Shown piece after piece: positions 8,502-18,171 of a DNA stretch of 59,390 nucleotides (the stretch's first letter is position 1; every line of letters begins with the position of its first letter). Origin of the DNA: an uncultured Erysipelotrichaceae bacterium (GTDB lineage Bacteria; Bacillota_I; Bacilli_A; Erysipelotrichales; Erysipelotrichaceae); contig CATJXY010000036.1 of NCBI GenBank assembly GCA_949744505.1, positions 1-59,390 on the forward strand, read 5' to 3'. The translations under genes were made by a program, and so were the position numbers. Below the pieces are notes generated by a model. That model had not been told where the DNA came from. It ran no database searches and was given only the letters and a program-made list of their open reading frames with translations.

Positions 8502-9581
8502 CTAGCTAACTTTAATTTTGATCCATAATTCAGATAATTTCTTTTTTAAAACTTCATTGTGCTCGAATACTTCATCTTTATCATAGCCGGCACGTGGAAT
8601 ATAGGCTTCATTTCCATCATATTCTCCACCCGCACTGCTTAAATCTTCAAGAACATCTTTATTTGTACTGGTATACCCTACAGTTAAAGAACTATCCACT
8701 GCAGATTCATAACTTAAACTGAAATTAATAAATTCATGTGCCAAGTTTGCACAATTGGCATTAGCCGGAATTACCATGGCATCAGACCAGATATTCGTTC
8801 CTTGCTCAGGCATATAGAATGCCATGTTTTCATTTTCGGAAATGATATAAGCAGCAGCTCCACTGTAAACCACTGCCATAGCTTTTTCTTCATTGATCAT
8901 AGCATCGTTAACTTCATCTGTAACATACCCCGGTTTCATTGTACGATGTAAATCTAATAACCATTGATATGCTTCTTCGATCTCGTTCTCATCTTCTGTA
9001 TTCATGGAATATCCCAAAGCTTTAAAGGCAACCATAAAACTATCACGTTCAGAATCATACATAAAGATATTTCCCGCATACTCTGTATCTTTCAAAATAT
9101 CCCAACCCATTTTTTCTATTTTGGCCGGATCAATGATTTCTTTATTGTATATAATGCCTACAGAACCCCAAAAATATGGAACAGAATAAGTGTTTTCCGG
9201 ATCATATGGAAGATTTTTTACACCCTCTGTCAACAAATCCAATACATTCAATTTACTATGATCTAACGGTTGAAGACGTCCTTCTTCAATAAGGCGCTCA
9301 ATCATATAATCAGAAGGGACTAAAATATCATAAGCATTTCCTCCTAAAAGAGATGTGTACATTTGTTCGTTGGAATCAAATAAGGAATAATTTACTTTAA
9401 CATTATACTGTTTTTCAAAGTTATACAAAACATCTTCACCAATGTACTCTCCCCAATTGTAAACATTTAGAACATCACAACCATAAGCCTCAATCGGGTC
9501 AAAATCACTATTTCCTTTTGAAGAACACCCTGATGCAAGAAGCAAACCTAATACACAAATCAATTTAAACATTTTTTTCAT
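8502..9581 (-). CDS. potD: Spermidine/putrescine ABC transporter substrate-binding lipoprotein
   Basis: The 359-residue secreted lipoprotein has a signal peptide with lipobox LASGC (Cys19). It is a type II periplasmic-binding fold: NVYNWGEYIGEDVLYNFEKQ at the mature N-terminus, YDILVPSDYMIERL, and a polyamine-family YFWGSVGIIYN segment. It captures polyamine outside the membrane and delivers it to PotBC. It overlaps potC by 17 bases and is followed by the aminotransferase. AGAAGG lies 7 bases before the ATG. Confidence 0.94.
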   Translation of the reverse strand: MKKMFKLICVLGLLLASGCSSKGNSDFDPIEAYGCDVLNVYNWGEYIGEDVLYNFEKQYNVKVNYSLFDSNEQMYTSLLGGNAYDILVPSDYMIERLIEEGRLQPLDHSKLNVLDLLTEGVKNLPYDPENTYSVPYFWGSVGIIYNKEIIDPAKIEKMGWDILKDTEYAGNIFMYDSERDSFMVAFKALGYSMNTEDENEIEEAYQWLLDLHRTMKPGYVTDEVNDAMINEEKAMAVVYSGAAAYIISENENMAFYMPEQGTNIWSDAMVIPANANCANLAHEFINFSLSYESAVDSSLTVGYTSTNKDVLEDLSSAGGEYDGNEAYIPRAGYDKDEVFEHNEVLKKKLSELWIKIKVS

Positions 9582-10368
9582 ATTTAACCTTCTTTCTATC
9601 CTTTATCATCGGAACAACATTTACAAGTACAAGTACAAGCGTTACGATCAAAACAATAAGTGTTGACAACGCATTGATACTTGGATTAATTCGTTTAATA
9701 GATGCGTAAACATAAATCGCAATTGTATTTACTCCGGGGCCTGTTGTGAAGAATGAAATCACAAAATCATCAAATGACATCGTGAATGCAATTAATGCCC
9801 CTGATACAATTCCCGGCATAATTTGCGGAATAATTACCTTTGTCAATGCTTGAAGTGGCGTTGCACCAAGATCCAATGCAGCTTCAGCCAAATTATTATC
9901 TAATTGTCTAAGCTTTGGCATAATACTTAGGATCACATAAGGAATGCAAAAGGCAATGTGCGACAATAAAAGTGTCATAAATCCGGTGCGAACATTTAAA
10001 GATGTAAACAATAACATGATACCGATTGCCGTTACAATGTCCGGATTCATCATCGGTAAATCATTAATTTGCAGTACAATATCACGCATGATTCTTTTAG
10101 ATTTAGAAAGGCCGATTGCCGTCAAAGTACCAATTATCGTGGAAACGACAGTTGCGATTACCGCAATGAGAATCGTGTAATAGATTGCCTCCATGATTTG
10201 ATGATCGGCAAACATTTTTTCATACCATCGAAATGAAAAGCCGGTAAAATTGGTTAAACTTCTTGATTCATTAAAACTAAACACCATTACATAAATAATC
10301 GGAATATAGAAGAACAACAAAATCAAACCAAGATAACCATTTGAAATTAATTTTTTTATCTTGCTCAT
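9565..10368 (-). CDS. potC: Spermidine/putrescine ABC transporter permease PotC
   Basis: The 267-residue inner-membrane permease has six hydrophobic segments and the cytoplasmic EAA loop EAALDLGATPLQALTKVIIP that contacts PotA. The start codon overlaps the potB stop by 4 bases and GGGAGGGAGA precedes it. The C-terminus is rich in lysine (KDRKKVKYEKNV), as is usual for PotC. Order potA-potB-potC-potD is canonical. Confidence 0.94.
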   Translation of the reverse strand: MSKIKKLISNGYLGLILLFFYIPIIYVMVFSFNESRSLTNFTGFSFRWYEKMFADHQIMEAIYYTILIAVIATVVSTIIGTLTAIGLSKSKRIMRDIVLQINDLPMMNPDIVTAIGIMLLFTSLNVRTGFMTLLLSHIAFCIPYVILSIMPKLRQLDNNLAEAALDLGATPLQALTKVIIPQIMPGIVSGALIAFTMSFDDFVISFFTTGPGVNTIAIYVYASIKRINPSINALSTLIVLIVTLVLVLVNVVPMIKDRKKVKYEKNV

Positions 10369-11150
10369 TCATTCTCCCTCCCCACTTCTCGATCTAATTT
10401 CTTTGTCACAAACATGGAAACCATAATCACAAGAGCCATAATCAGTGAAATGGCACTACCGAAATTCCAGTCCCCCGTTGAAACAAAATAGTTTTCAATC
10501 AAATTACCAATTAATACATAATCTCCTCCCCCTAAAAGTTTCGGAATAAAGAAACTGGAAACTGCCGGAAGGAAAACCAATGTAATACCGGAAATAACTC
10601 CCGGCAATGACAATGGCAATGTAACTCGCAAGAAAGTTTGTAATTTATTTGCCCCCAAATCTTCTGCAGCAGTAATCAAGCTTCGATCCATCTTTGATAA
10701 AGAAGTATAAATCTGAATGATCATAAAAGGAACAAAATTGTAAACCATCCCTACAAACACTTTTATTTCCGAAGAAAAATCAAAATATCCTAAAATTCCT
10801 CGCCAAGCATAAGTACGAATGATCATATTAATCCACATTGGCAATGTTACTAGTAAGATAAACAAACCTTGTTTTTTCTCACTTAACTGTGCGATAAAAT
10901 ATGCCGCAGGATATCCAATCAAAATACAAAATACAGTCGTAAAAAACGCTATTTTAAGAGATCGCCACAATACGATAGGAAATACACTATCCGAAAAGAA
11001 ACGAGTGAAATTGTTCAACGTAAATTGTAAAGTCAGAACACTGTTTCCTTCCTTAGTAAAAGCATACATAATAATCAATGCCATCGGCAAAACGATAAAA
11101 GCACTTATCCAAGCGATATATGGCCATGAAAGTTTTGCAAACGATTTCAT
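10365..11150 (-). CDS. potB: Spermidine/putrescine ABC transporter permease PotB
   Basis: The 261-residue permease has six membrane segments and the EAA loop [20 protein letters not shown]. It pairs with PotC in the membrane. Its ATG overlaps the potA stop by 4 bases and the potC start overlaps its own stop by 4, so potABC are translationally coupled. Length is slightly short but normal for Firmicutes PotB. Confidence 0.94.
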   Translation of the reverse strand: MKSFAKLSWPYIAWISAFIVLPMALIIMYAFTKEGNSVLTLQFTLNNFTRFFSDSVFPIVLWRSLKIAFFTTVFCILIGYPAAYFIAQLSEKKQGLFILLVTLPMWINMIIRTYAWRGILGYFDFSSEIKVFVGMVYNFVPFMIIQIYTSLSKMDRSLITAAEDLGANKLQTFLRVTLPLSLPGVISGITLVFLPAVSSFFIPKLLGGGDYVLIGNLIENYFVSTGDWNFGSAISLIMALVIMVSMFVTKKLDREVGRENE

Positions 11151-12721
11151 CCATTACCTCCCATTTTACTCATCACATGAATGTCTCCAGGAGTAAAATT
11201 CAAATCAACTCTTTTTCCTTCTTCTTGAACATGAATAGTATGAACTTTAAACTCACGTCCCTTTGTCGCAAATGTTATTTTAAAATCCCCTTCTTCTATT
11301 GTTTCTTCATCGAAATCATAAATAACATCCTCGATTTCTATATTACTTCCATCTTCCAAATCCCAGGCTTCAGCTTTTGCCCAAATACATAAATCTGTAT
11401 CCAGGGCAATACTTTCTTTTAATTCATCTGCTGTCTTATAGAAATCAAAAGCGGTAATACCAACGCCTTGTTTATTATCCTCAACAAACTTTGGCTCTAA
11501 AACATTAATCTTAACCGTAATTTCCGTTCCTGCTGCCGTCTTGAATGTAACCGGATAAGTTCCGGGTTTATTTTTTACTTCATATTCTACTTTAGTTAAT
11601 GAAACAAGCTCATCGTCCCCATCCCAAGCCTGTGCATTAGCTCGAGCAATGACCTCACTATCACTTAAGTTTGCTACATCTTCCAAATCCATATAAAAGT
11701 CATTGGCGGAAATCTTTTCATTCGCTTCCTCATTCACTAAATCATGATTTGCAAGTACATGCATTGTTACGGTTTTAGACGTTCCCGAAACGGTTTGTAC
11801 TATCACTTCATAGTGAACGCCTTTAAATAAAACTGACTTAACAACTCCACTTAAAACACCTTTTCCTCTTTCCACGATTTCAATATCTTCCGGACGAATC
11901 ATGATATCAACAGATTCATTTGACTTAAATCCAAAATCAACACAATCATATGTCTTATCATCAAAAAATACTTTATAATCTTCTTTCATGATACCATCAA
12001 GAATATTACTTTCTCCAATAAAACGAGCCACATATTCATTTGCAGGTTCATTATAAATATCTGTAGGTGATCCGATTTGAACGATATGCCCATCTTTCAT
12101 AACAACAATCTTATCACTCATTGTCAAAGCTTCTTCCTGATCATGAGTTACAAAAATAAAAGTAATCCCTACTTCTTGTTGGATTCGCTTTAACTCATAT
12201 TGCATTTCCTTACGAAGTGATTTATCTAAAGCTCCTAAAGGCTCGTCCAATAACAAAACACTTGGTTCATTTACTAAAGCACGAGCAATTGCAACACGCT
12301 GCTGTTGTCCTCCGGAAAGAAGCGTCACGTTTCTATTTCCATATCCTTCAAGTCCAATCAAAGATAACATACGATTCACTTTCTGCTCAATGACATCTTT
12401 GCTTTGTTTCTTTATTTTTAATCCAAATGCAATGTTGTCATAAACATTCATATGAGGGAATAAGGCATATTTTTGAAACACTGTATTAATTTCCCTTTTA
12501 TATGCTGGCACATTGGATATTTCTTCTCCATCAAAAATGATTTCTCCTTTTGTCGGATCAAGAAATCCTCCTAAAATTCTCAACAGAGTTGTTTTTCCGC
12601 AACCTGACGGTCCAAGCAATGTCACAAACTCATTTTCATAAATATCCAAGTCAATTCCTTTTAAAACAAGATTTCCGTCAAATTCTTTGACAATGTTTTT
12701 AAATTGAATTAATTTTTTCAT
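11147..12721 (-). CDS. potA: Spermidine/putrescine ABC transporter ATPase PotA with two-repeat insertion in the TOBE domain
   Basis: The 524-residue ATPase energises polyamine import; PotA is usually about 350-380 residues. Residues 1-240 are a normal ABC domain: Walker A GPSGCGKT (37-44), signature LSGGQQQ (135-141), Walker B LLLLDE (about 155-160). TOBE starts near 271 ([18 protein letters not shown]), reaches [11 protein letters not shown] at 303-313, and resumes at about 489 with [13 protein letters not shown] and FTPGDIHVM. Residues about 314-488 are an insertion holding two similar Ig-like modules: repeat 1 has [20 protein letters not shown] and [11 protein letters not shown]; repeat 2 has [20 protein letters not shown] and [12 protein letters not shown]. 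The frame is open throughout, so no frameshift. Such modules are familiar from cell-surface proteins, so their presence in a cytosolic ATPase is odd. Confidence 0.93.
   Translation of the reverse strand: MKKLIQFKNIVKEFDGNLVLKGIDLDIYENEFVTLLGPSGCGKTTLLRILGGFLDPTKGEIIFDGEEISNVPAYKREINTVFQKYALFPHMNVYDNIAFGLKIKKQSKDVIEQKVNRMLSLIGLEGYGNRNVTLLSGGQQQRVAIARALVNEPSVLLLDEPLGALDKSLRKEMQYELKRIQQEVGITFIFVTHDQEEALTMSDKIVVMKDGHIVQIGSPTDIYNEPANEYVARFIGESNILDGIMKEDYKVFFDDKTYDCVDFGFKSNESVDIMIRPEDIEIVERGKGVLSGVVKSVLFKGVHYEVIVQTVSGTSKTVTMHVLANHDLVNEEANEKISANDFYMDLEDVANLSDSEVIARANAQAWDGDDELVSLTKVEYEVKNKPGTYPVTFKTAAGTEITVKINVLEPKFVEDNKQGVGITAFDFYKTADELKESIALDTDLCIWAKAEAWDLEDGSNIEIEDVIYDFDEETIEEGDFKITFATKGREFKVHTIHVQEEGKRVDLNFTPGDIHVMSKMGGNG
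11258..11782 (-). repeat. Two tandem Ig-like modules inserted in PotA TOBE domain
   Basis: Codons 314-488 of potA encode two degenerate repeats of about 80 residues. Shared marks are [IV]xAxDFY at the start, an AxAxAWDxxD centre and a GT/GD-[YF]-x-[VI]-TF-x-T end. Each unit is followed by GT-xx-TV or GREFKV-type strands that lead back into TOBE sequence. The repeats differ enough that recent duplication is unlikely. Confidence 0.7.
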
Positions 12722-12737
12722 TTTCTCTCTCCTTCAA

Positions 12738-13277
12738 TTAAAATATAGGGGGTGTACAAATCCACAATACTCGAGCAAGTTGCGAGGAATCATTTTTCAA
12801 GAAATGCTGCCTATCTCCCCGTATGTAAAATGTTTGTCCTTTTTTCACTGTAAATCCTTTTTGTGTATCACTGAACACAAGCTTTATTCTTCCACTTAAC
12901 ACATAACCAAACTCTTCCCCTTCATGAGGCATAATTTCCTGCGATACTTTTTGAGGACCTAAATCCAACAAAATTGGTTCCATCTCATTTTTTTGAGCAT
13001 TTGGAACGATCCATGTAATTGTGTGATCCTCCCTTTCATCCACAAAGAAATCTTCTGTACCAAACACCATTTTCTCGTCTTCATCTTCTTTGAAAAAGTC
13101 ATACATATTCATTCCCAGTGCCTCAACAATATCTTCCAATGTCGAAATCGAGGGACTTGTCAAATTTCTTTCCAATTGTGATAAGAATCCTTTTGTTAAC
13201 TCACAACGGCTTGCCAATTCTTCCAATGTTAGATTATTTTTATTTCGTAACTGTCGTATTCGTTGCCCGATATCCAT
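12738..13277 (-). CDS. XRE-cupin transcriptional regulator of the polyamine operon (PuuR-like)
   Basis: The 179-residue protein has an N-terminal XRE helix-turn-helix (residues 6-60: RIRQLRNKNNLTLEELA, TKGFLSQLERN, PSISTLEDIVEAL) and a C-terminal cupin barrel (about 105-175: EIMPHEGEEFGYVLSG, GQTFYIRGDRQHFLKN). PuuR-type regulators of this architecture control putrescine uptake and use. The gene is first in the pot operon, 16 bases before potA, so it probably senses a polyamine and represses its own promoter. Confidence 0.88.
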   Translation of the reverse strand: MDIGQRIRQLRNKNNLTLEELASRCELTKGFLSQLERNLTSPSISTLEDIVEALGMNMYDFFKEDEDEKMVFGTEDFFVDEREDHTITWIVPNAQKNEMEPILLDLGPQKVSQEIMPHEGEEFGYVLSGRIKLVFSDTQKGFTVKKGQTFYIRGDRQHFLKNDSSQLARVLWICTPPIF

Positions 13278-13339
13278 AAAATCACCTCATTTGTTTAGCA
13301 TAATTAAACTTTTAAGATTATAACAATAAACACATAATT

Positions 13340-13367
13340 ATTATACACATTAAGACAAAAAACACAA
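13340..13367 (-). promoter_or_regulatory. Promoter of the polyamine operon
   Basis: On the minus strand, TTGTGT (13362-13367) and TATAAT (13340-13345) are separated by 16 bases. Several AAAAGT/ACTTTT-containing half-sites flank it (about 13300-13390) and could bind the XRE-cupin regulator. The operator itself is not clear. Confidence 0.55.
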
Positions 13368-13439
13368 GTACTTTTAAACAAAAAGTTTAGTATAGCTTAC
13401 CTTTTTTTATCCAAAAAAATTAATGAAATTGAAATTAAA

Positions 13440-13460
13440 AAAGACACGTTAATTCGTGCC
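13440..13460 (-). terminator. Terminator after trxA
   Basis: On the minus strand GGCACG (13455-13460) pairs with CGTGTC (13443-13448), followed by TTTTTTAATTT. It separates trxA from the downstream pot operon. Confidence 0.7.
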
Positions 13461-13488
13461 TTTATAAATAATTCTTTCCAACTGATTA

Positions 13489-13797
13489 TTATAAATTTTT
13501 TTCAATAAACTTTTGAACTGATGCCTTTGGTTGATAGCCCATGAAGCTTGAAATAACTTTACCTTCTTTGAAAATCATTACTGTCGGAATAGACATGATT
13601 CCAAACTTTTGAGCCACATTTGGACATTCATCCACATCCACTTTTACAAACTCTAATTTCCCTTCATATTCAGAAGAAAGCTCATCCAAAACAGGAGAAA
13701 GCATTTTACATGGCCCACACCATGTTGCAAAGAAATCAACCAAAACAGTTTTATTGGATGTAATTTCTACAAATTCTTGTTCATTTATTTTTTTCAT
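13489..13797 (-). CDS. trxA: Thioredoxin
   Basis: The 102-residue protein is a complete classical thioredoxin with active site WCGPC (C27, C30), the buried aspartate in VLVDFFATWC, the cis-proline SIPTVMIF and the C-terminal GKVISSFMGYQPKA. It reduces cytoplasmic disulfides using thioredoxin reductase, which is not in the window. It is a single-gene unit with its own promoters and terminator. Confidence 0.96.
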   Translation of the reverse strand: MKKINEQEFVEITSNKTVLVDFFATWCGPCKMLSPVLDELSSEYEGKLEFVKVDVDECPNVAQKFGIMSIPTVMIFKEGKVISSFMGYQPKASVQKFIEKNL

Positions 13798-13820
13798 ATA
13801 AATCTCCTTTCGATGTGTTT

Positions 13821-13870
13821 AGTATAACATATTCCCAATTATTATACCAAGCGAGATGCTCTTTAATCAA
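13821..13870 (-). promoter_or_regulatory. Tandem promoters of trxA
   Basis: Two candidate minus-strand promoters are nested: TTGATT (13865-13870) with TATAAT (13841-13846), spacing 18; and TTGGTA (13845-13850) with TATACT (13821-13826), spacing 18. The downstream -35 overlaps the upstream -10. Confidence 0.5.
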
Positions 13871-13871
13871 A

Positions 13872-13893
13872 AAAAGAGTATTTCTACTCTTTT
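13872..13893 (-). terminator. Terminator after nagB
   Basis: AAAAGAGTA (13872-13880) mirrors TACTCTTTT (13885-13893), with a T-run on either strand. On the minus strand it follows nagB directly. Confidence 0.7.
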
Positions 13894-14622
13894 TTATAGC
13901 TTAGAAGCTGCTGCTTTATCAACAATAACAACTACATCATCATGATTTTGTAATACACTGGCAGGACAATCTTCTGAAACAGGCCCTTTGATCAATCCAT
14001 AAATTGCATCAGCTTTGTTTTCACCATTTGCCACCAACAAAATCTTCTTTGCTTTCATAACAGTTGCAATTCCCATTGTAATTGCATGAGTCGGAACATC
14101 TTCTTCCAAATCCGTAAAGAAACGTGCATTATCTTGTCTTGTACGCTCTTTTAATTCAACGATATGAGTCAAAGAATCAAAGGATGTTCCCGGTTCATTA
14201 AATCCGATATGACCGTTTCCACCGATACCCAATAATTGAATGTCTACTTGATAATCGCTCATAGCTTGTTCATACTTGCGACATTCACCATCTAAATCTT
14301 CACTATCGCCAACCGGAATATGTACATTCTTTTCAGGAATCTCAATTCCTTCAAAAAGATTTTTGTGCATGAATGTATAATATGTTTCACGATGATTCTT
14401 TTTCAATCCTACATATTCATCCAAGTTGAATGTTGTGACATTTTCATAAGAAGTACCGTTTTCTTTATGATCTTGAATCATGTTCTTGTAAAGTCCGATT
14501 GGGCTTGATCCCGTTGCCAATCCTAATACAGGATGTGACTTAGAATCGATAACTTCTTTCATCACTTTAAATGCTTCTCTACTTAATTCTTCGTAGTTTT
14601 CTACAACGATCAATTTAATCAT
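13894..14622 (-). CDS. nagB: Glucosamine-6-phosphate deaminase
   Basis: The 242-residue enzyme converts glucosamine 6-phosphate to fructose 6-phosphate and ammonia. Motifs present are LATGSSPIGLY (phosphate binding), FNLDEYVGL with the catalytic D68, and GIGGNGHIGFNEPG with H138. It is the short Gram-positive form without the allosteric C-terminal extension of E. coli. NagA activity is encoded about 14 kb away in the Nudix fusion (28048-29577). A cre-like palindrome lies upstream of its promoter. Confidence 0.96.
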   Translation of the reverse strand: MIKLIVVENYEELSREAFKVMKEVIDSKSHPVLGLATGSSPIGLYKNMIQDHKENGTSYENVTTFNLDEYVGLKKNHRETYYTFMHKNLFEGIEIPEKNVHIPVGDSEDLDGECRKYEQAMSDYQVDIQLLGIGGNGHIGFNEPGTSFDSLTHIVELKERTRQDNARFFTDLEEDVPTHAITMGIATVMKAKKILLVANGENKADAIYGLIKGPVSEDCPASVLQNHDDVVVIVDKAAASKL

Positions 14623-14646
14623 ACGTTGCCTCCCTCTTCATTTAAT

Positions 14647-14697
14647 ACAATACCACAAAGCTCCCTAAATCTCAAGTAAAATTGGAAGCGCTTCATT
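14647..14697 (-). promoter_or_regulatory. nagB promoter with upstream cre-like palindrome
   Basis: On the minus strand TTGAGA (14670-14675) and TATTGT (14647-14652) have 17-base spacing. Just upstream, GAAGCGCTTC (14685-14694) is a perfect palindrome within TGGAAGCGCTTCA. It resembles a catabolite-responsive element but is about one base short of the consensus, so a NagR-type site is also possible. Confidence 0.5.
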
Positions 14698-15540
14698 TTA
14701 AAATACTTCAATTTTATAAGAAGTTACAAATGTTCTTCCCGGTTCTAGCTTTAAAGTACCTTCACGGTCTGCAAATTCAATACATTCTGTTTTTTCATTG
14801 AAATCCCCATGAGAATGCCATGGTTCAATACACAAATAGGGTGCATTTTTCTTTGTCCAAAAAGCCAGCCAACGATATCCTTCTACCATCACTTTGACAC
14901 CATGTTTTCCGTTTGTCAAAGTAACATACGGACTTTTAACATTTTCAAAACAATAAGTAGGAATTTCATCAAAAATAGAATAATCTAAGTTAAATTCTCT
15001 TCCTTCAAAAGTATAATTTCCTTTAGGAAATTGATTCAATTTTTCCGGACATGCAAATTCCACTTTATAATCAAAAAAGTTCTCTTCCTCACTTAAAGGA
15101 CATTTAAATGCCGGATGAAGACCAAAATTAAAAGGCATAACTTTATTGCTTCTGTTTTCAATAAAATAAACAATTGACAATTCTCTTCCAGTTAACCGAT
15201 ACTGAACAGATAACTTAAATTCAAAAGGATATTGTTTCAAAGTTTCTTCACTGCTTTCAAGACTTAAAACAAGTTTATTTTCGCTTAGCTCTTCAACAGT
15301 AAAATCACTATTTCTGCAAAACCCATGATTCCCCATATGATAAACTTGACCATCAATGATGATTTCTTTATTCCAGGTACTTCCTACGATAGGAAAAAGG
15401 ATTGGATTTCTTCCCGTCCAAAATTTCGGATTTCCATCATACATATACTCTAATCCTGTTTCCTTATTATAAAAACTTGTAATTTCCGCTGCGTGTGTTT
15501 TAAATTCGACACATGCAAATTCATTTTCAATTTTCAACAT
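14698..15540 (-). CDS. Aldose 1-epimerase family protein (GalM-like)
   Basis: The 280-residue galactose-mutarotase-fold protein starts at ATG 15540 (MLKIENEFACVEF) with AAAGGAG seven bases upstream; the longer frame lacks a ribosome binding site. Family motifs include NPILFPIVGSTWN, the histidine-rich MGNHGFCRNS, FNFGLHPAFKCPL and CIEPWHSHGDF. It resembles the LacX/YeaD-like subgroup that acts on sugar or sugar-phosphate anomers. The exact sugar is unknown. Its neighbour nagB suggests carbohydrate use, but nagB has its own promoter. Confidence 0.85.
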   Translation of the reverse strand: MLKIENEFACVEFKTHAAEITSFYNKETGLEYMYDGNPKFWTGRNPILFPIVGSTWNKEIIIDGQVYHMGNHGFCRNSDFTVEELSENKLVLSLESSEETLKQYPFEFKLSVQYRLTGRELSIVYFIENRSNKVMPFNFGLHPAFKCPLSEEENFFDYKVEFACPEKLNQFPKGNYTFEGREFNLDYSIFDEIPTYCFENVKSPYVTLTNGKHGVKVMVEGYRWLAFWTKKNAPYLCIEPWHSHGDFNEKTECIEFADREGTLKLEPGRTFVTSYKIEVF

Positions 15541-15829
15541 TATCTTTCTCCTTTTCTTTTTAATTATTATATCATATTCATATTTCTTAATCTTCCAAAA
15601 TTTAAAAAGAGAATTCAATAAAATAGACAATTGCTAGACAATAAAAACAGAATGCTTGTTTTCTTTTAATATAACTTCATTTTCTTTTTAATAAACCAAT
15701 TTAATTATCTCACTTCTTAAAAGAAAATAGAAATCGTTTTTCCTTATTATTACTTGTAATAATCAAAATAAGAAAAAATGCATCTTTTCTCATTACGAGA
15801 TTTGATACATTTCAAACTGTTACCAATAT

Positions 15830-17659
15830 TTATTCCTCTGTTTTATTTGCCAAACGATTGGCATAACGTCTCTCCAAATTTGTTAAATATTTCTTTCTTA
15901 AACGAATATGATTTGGCGTCACTTCCATATATTCATCATCATTAATGAACTCTAACCCTTCTTCCAAAGTCATAATTTTTGCAGGAACCAGTTTCATAGC
16001 TTCATCATTTCCTGTTGAGCGCACTGCCGTCATATGTTTATTCTTAATTGGATTGACTTCCATATCTAAATTTCGCGCTGAAACACCGATAATCATTCCT
16101 TCATATACTTCTGTTTGTGGGGTTACAAACAATTTACCTCTTTCTTGGATATTCCATAAAGCATAGGTCATTGCCTTTCCTGTTTCAGTCGAAATTAATG
16201 CGCCGTTTGCACGTTGTGGAATATCTCCTTTATATGGTTCATAATCATAAAATTGACGAACTAATGTTCCTTCACCATGTGTATCATTAATAAACTCGCT
16301 ACGATATCCCAACAAACCACGAGTCGGACATAGATATTCGATCCTTGTATAAGAACCGGTTTCTTCCATATCTTTCATTAACCCTTTTCGTAAATTCAAC
16401 TTATTAATTACGGTTCCGGCATACTCATTCGGAACATTCGCAATAACTGTTTCAATCGGCTCTAAAATAGTGTCTTCCGTCTTCTTGAAAATAACCTGAG
16501 GCTTTGATACCGCAACTTCATAGCCTTCTCTGCGCATATTTTCCAACAAAATAGTCAAATGAAGTTCTCCACGACCAGATACTTTAAAACAATCGGTCGA
16601 ATCTGTCTCTTCCACTTTCAATCCGACATTAACTTCCAATTCTTTCATCAAGCGATCACGAATATTACGACTTGTAACATATTTACCATCTTTACCGGCA
16701 AATGGAGAATTATTGACAATAAAATTCATACTTAATGTCGGCTCTTCAATTTTAATGGATGGGAGTGGGATAATTTGTTCCGGATTACATAATGTATCTC
16801 CGATCGAAATCTTGGAAATTCCGGAAATCATAACAATTTCCCCACTTCTTGCCTCAGGAACAGAAACTCGATTTAATCCCTGATAAATAAAAATCTGGTT
16901 TACTTTTTGCTTTGTTACATTTCCATCCGCATCACTGACTGCAACAATACTGTTTTCTTTAAGGACTCCCTGATAAACACGTCCGATTCCAAGTCTTCCG
17001 ATATAATCGTCATAAGCCAATGCTGAAACTTGCATTTGCAAAGGTTCTTCATCCAAATCCGGGTAAGCTTCTACATGATGAATAATTGTTTCAAATAATG
17101 GTGTGATATCCGTATTTGTATCTTCTATGTTATAGCGTACAAACCCTTGTCTTGCTACACCATAAAGAATAGGAAAATCCAGCTGTTCATCATTCGCATT
17201 TAAATCCAAGAATAACTCATAAACTTCATCCACTACCTCTTCAGGTCTAGCATCTTTTTTATCAATTTTATTAATCAGAAGAATCGGACGAAGACCGATT
17301 TCCAAACTCTTACTTAAAACAAAACGCGTCTGTGGCATCGGCCCCTCACTGGAATCTACCAATAAAATAACCGTATCTACTGTCTTAATGATTCTCTCTA
17401 CTTCACTGGAAAAATCCGCATGTCCCGGAGTATCCACAATATTAATTTTATAGTCTTTATAGTTAACGGAACAGTTTTTAGAATAAATCGTAATTCCTCT
17501 TTCACGTTCCAAATCATTGCTATCCATGACGCAATCGACAATTTCTTCATTGTCTCTGAATACATGACTTTGATTTAAAAAGGCATCAACCAAAGTTGAT
17601 TTTCCTGCATCGACATGGGCAATCACCGCTATATTTATAATTTTCTGTTTATCTGCCAT
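15830..17659 (-). CDS. typA: Translational GTPase TypA/BipA
   Basis: The 609-residue ribosome-binding GTPase has G1 AHVDAGKST, the RERGITI switch, G3 DTPGHADF, G4 [10 protein letters not shown], then the EF-G-like domains and the TypA-specific C-terminal region with GLLGYRSEF and [17 protein letters not shown]. Start at 17659 (MADKQKIIN) is preferred over the upstream ATG because AGAGGGAAG precedes it. TypA acts in ribosome assembly and stress adaptation. The 289 bases downstream (15541-15829) hold the promoter region of the epimerase gene and nothing else I can identify. Confidence 0.97.
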   Translation of the reverse strand: MADKQKIINIAVIAHVDAGKSTLVDAFLNQSHVFRDNEEIVDCVMDSNDLERERGITIYSKNCSVNYKDYKINIVDTPGHADFSSEVERIIKTVDTVILLVDSSEGPMPQTRFVLSKSLEIGLRPILLINKIDKKDARPEEVVDEVYELFLDLNANDEQLDFPILYGVARQGFVRYNIEDTNTDITPLFETIIHHVEAYPDLDEEPLQMQVSALAYDDYIGRLGIGRVYQGVLKENSIVAVSDADGNVTKQKVNQIFIYQGLNRVSVPEARSGEIVMISGISKISIGDTLCNPEQIIPLPSIKIEEPTLSMNFIVNNSPFAGKDGKYVTSRNIRDRLMKELEVNVGLKVEETDSTDCFKVSGRGELHLTILLENMRREGYEVAVSKPQVIFKKTEDTILEPIETVIANVPNEYAGTVINKLNLRKGLMKDMEETGSYTRIEYLCPTRGLLGYRSEFINDTHGEGTLVRQFYDYEPYKGDIPQRANGALISTETGKAMTYALWNIQERGKLFVTPQTEVYEGMIIGVSARNLDMEVNPIKNKHMTAVRSTGNDEAMKLVPAKIMTLEEGLEFINDDEYMEVTPNHIRLRKKYLTNLERRYANRLANKTEE

Positions 17660-17685
17660 GAACTTCCCTCTTTTCATACTCGGCA

Positions 17686-17714
17686 ATTATAATCTAAAAA
17701 GAATAAAAACTCAA
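17686..17714 (-). promoter_or_regulatory. typA promoter
   Basis: On the minus strand TTGAGT (17709-17714) and TATAAT (17686-17691) are separated by 17 bases. It lies about 30 bases upstream of the chosen typA start. Confidence 0.7.
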
Positions 17715-17785
17715 GAATATTCTACCAAAAGCTCTATACATTTAACCGACTTTAAGCTAAAATACAGATTGGAAGGTGATTTTAG

Positions 17786-18160
17786 ATGAAACGACTTCTA
17801 TTATGTGTTTTAATTTGCTTTTGTCTACTTGGATGTTCTTCTTCAAATTCATCCGGTAGCAGTATAACAAAAGATGAAACAGTAGATGAAATGGCAATTT
17901 CTAATTTTGAAGCTTTAGTCAATGATGATATTAATGTTTTCCTCGATTTAAAATCTTCATTAAGAAAAAAAGATGAAATTGATTGGTCTGAGATCGTAGA
18001 AGAAATCAATGAAAGAATGGATCTTTTTGATGTCTATTACAATTCAATCATCAATAAAAGTATGACCTCAGAACAAAAACAGAAAATTAAAGAACTTGCC
18101 GATAATTATTATGTTTATTTAAATTTACTATTAGATGCAATTGAAAGCAAAACAAAATAA
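17786..18160 (+). CDS. Small lipoprotein of unknown function
   Basis: The 124-residue protein has a lipoprotein signal peptide (LLLCVLICFCLLGC, Cys17) followed by a serine-rich linker and about 90 mostly helical, charged residues. GGAAGGTGATTTTAG precedes the ATG. It lies 11 bases upstream of exonuclease III on the same strand and so is probably co-transcribed. I do not recognise a domain. Confidence 0.75.
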   Translation: MKRLLLCVLICFCLLGCSSSNSSGSSITKDETVDEMAISNFEALVNDDINVFLDLKSSLRKKDEIDWSEIVEEINERMDLFDVYYNSIINKSMTSEQKQKIKELADNYYVYLNLLLDAIESKTK

Positions 18161-18171
18161 GAGGAAACACA

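Noticed and set aside
15541-15829. Possible regulatory RNA between typA and the epimerase gene
   Set aside because: Only a TATAAT-type -10 near the epimerase start and no conserved structure that I can recognise.
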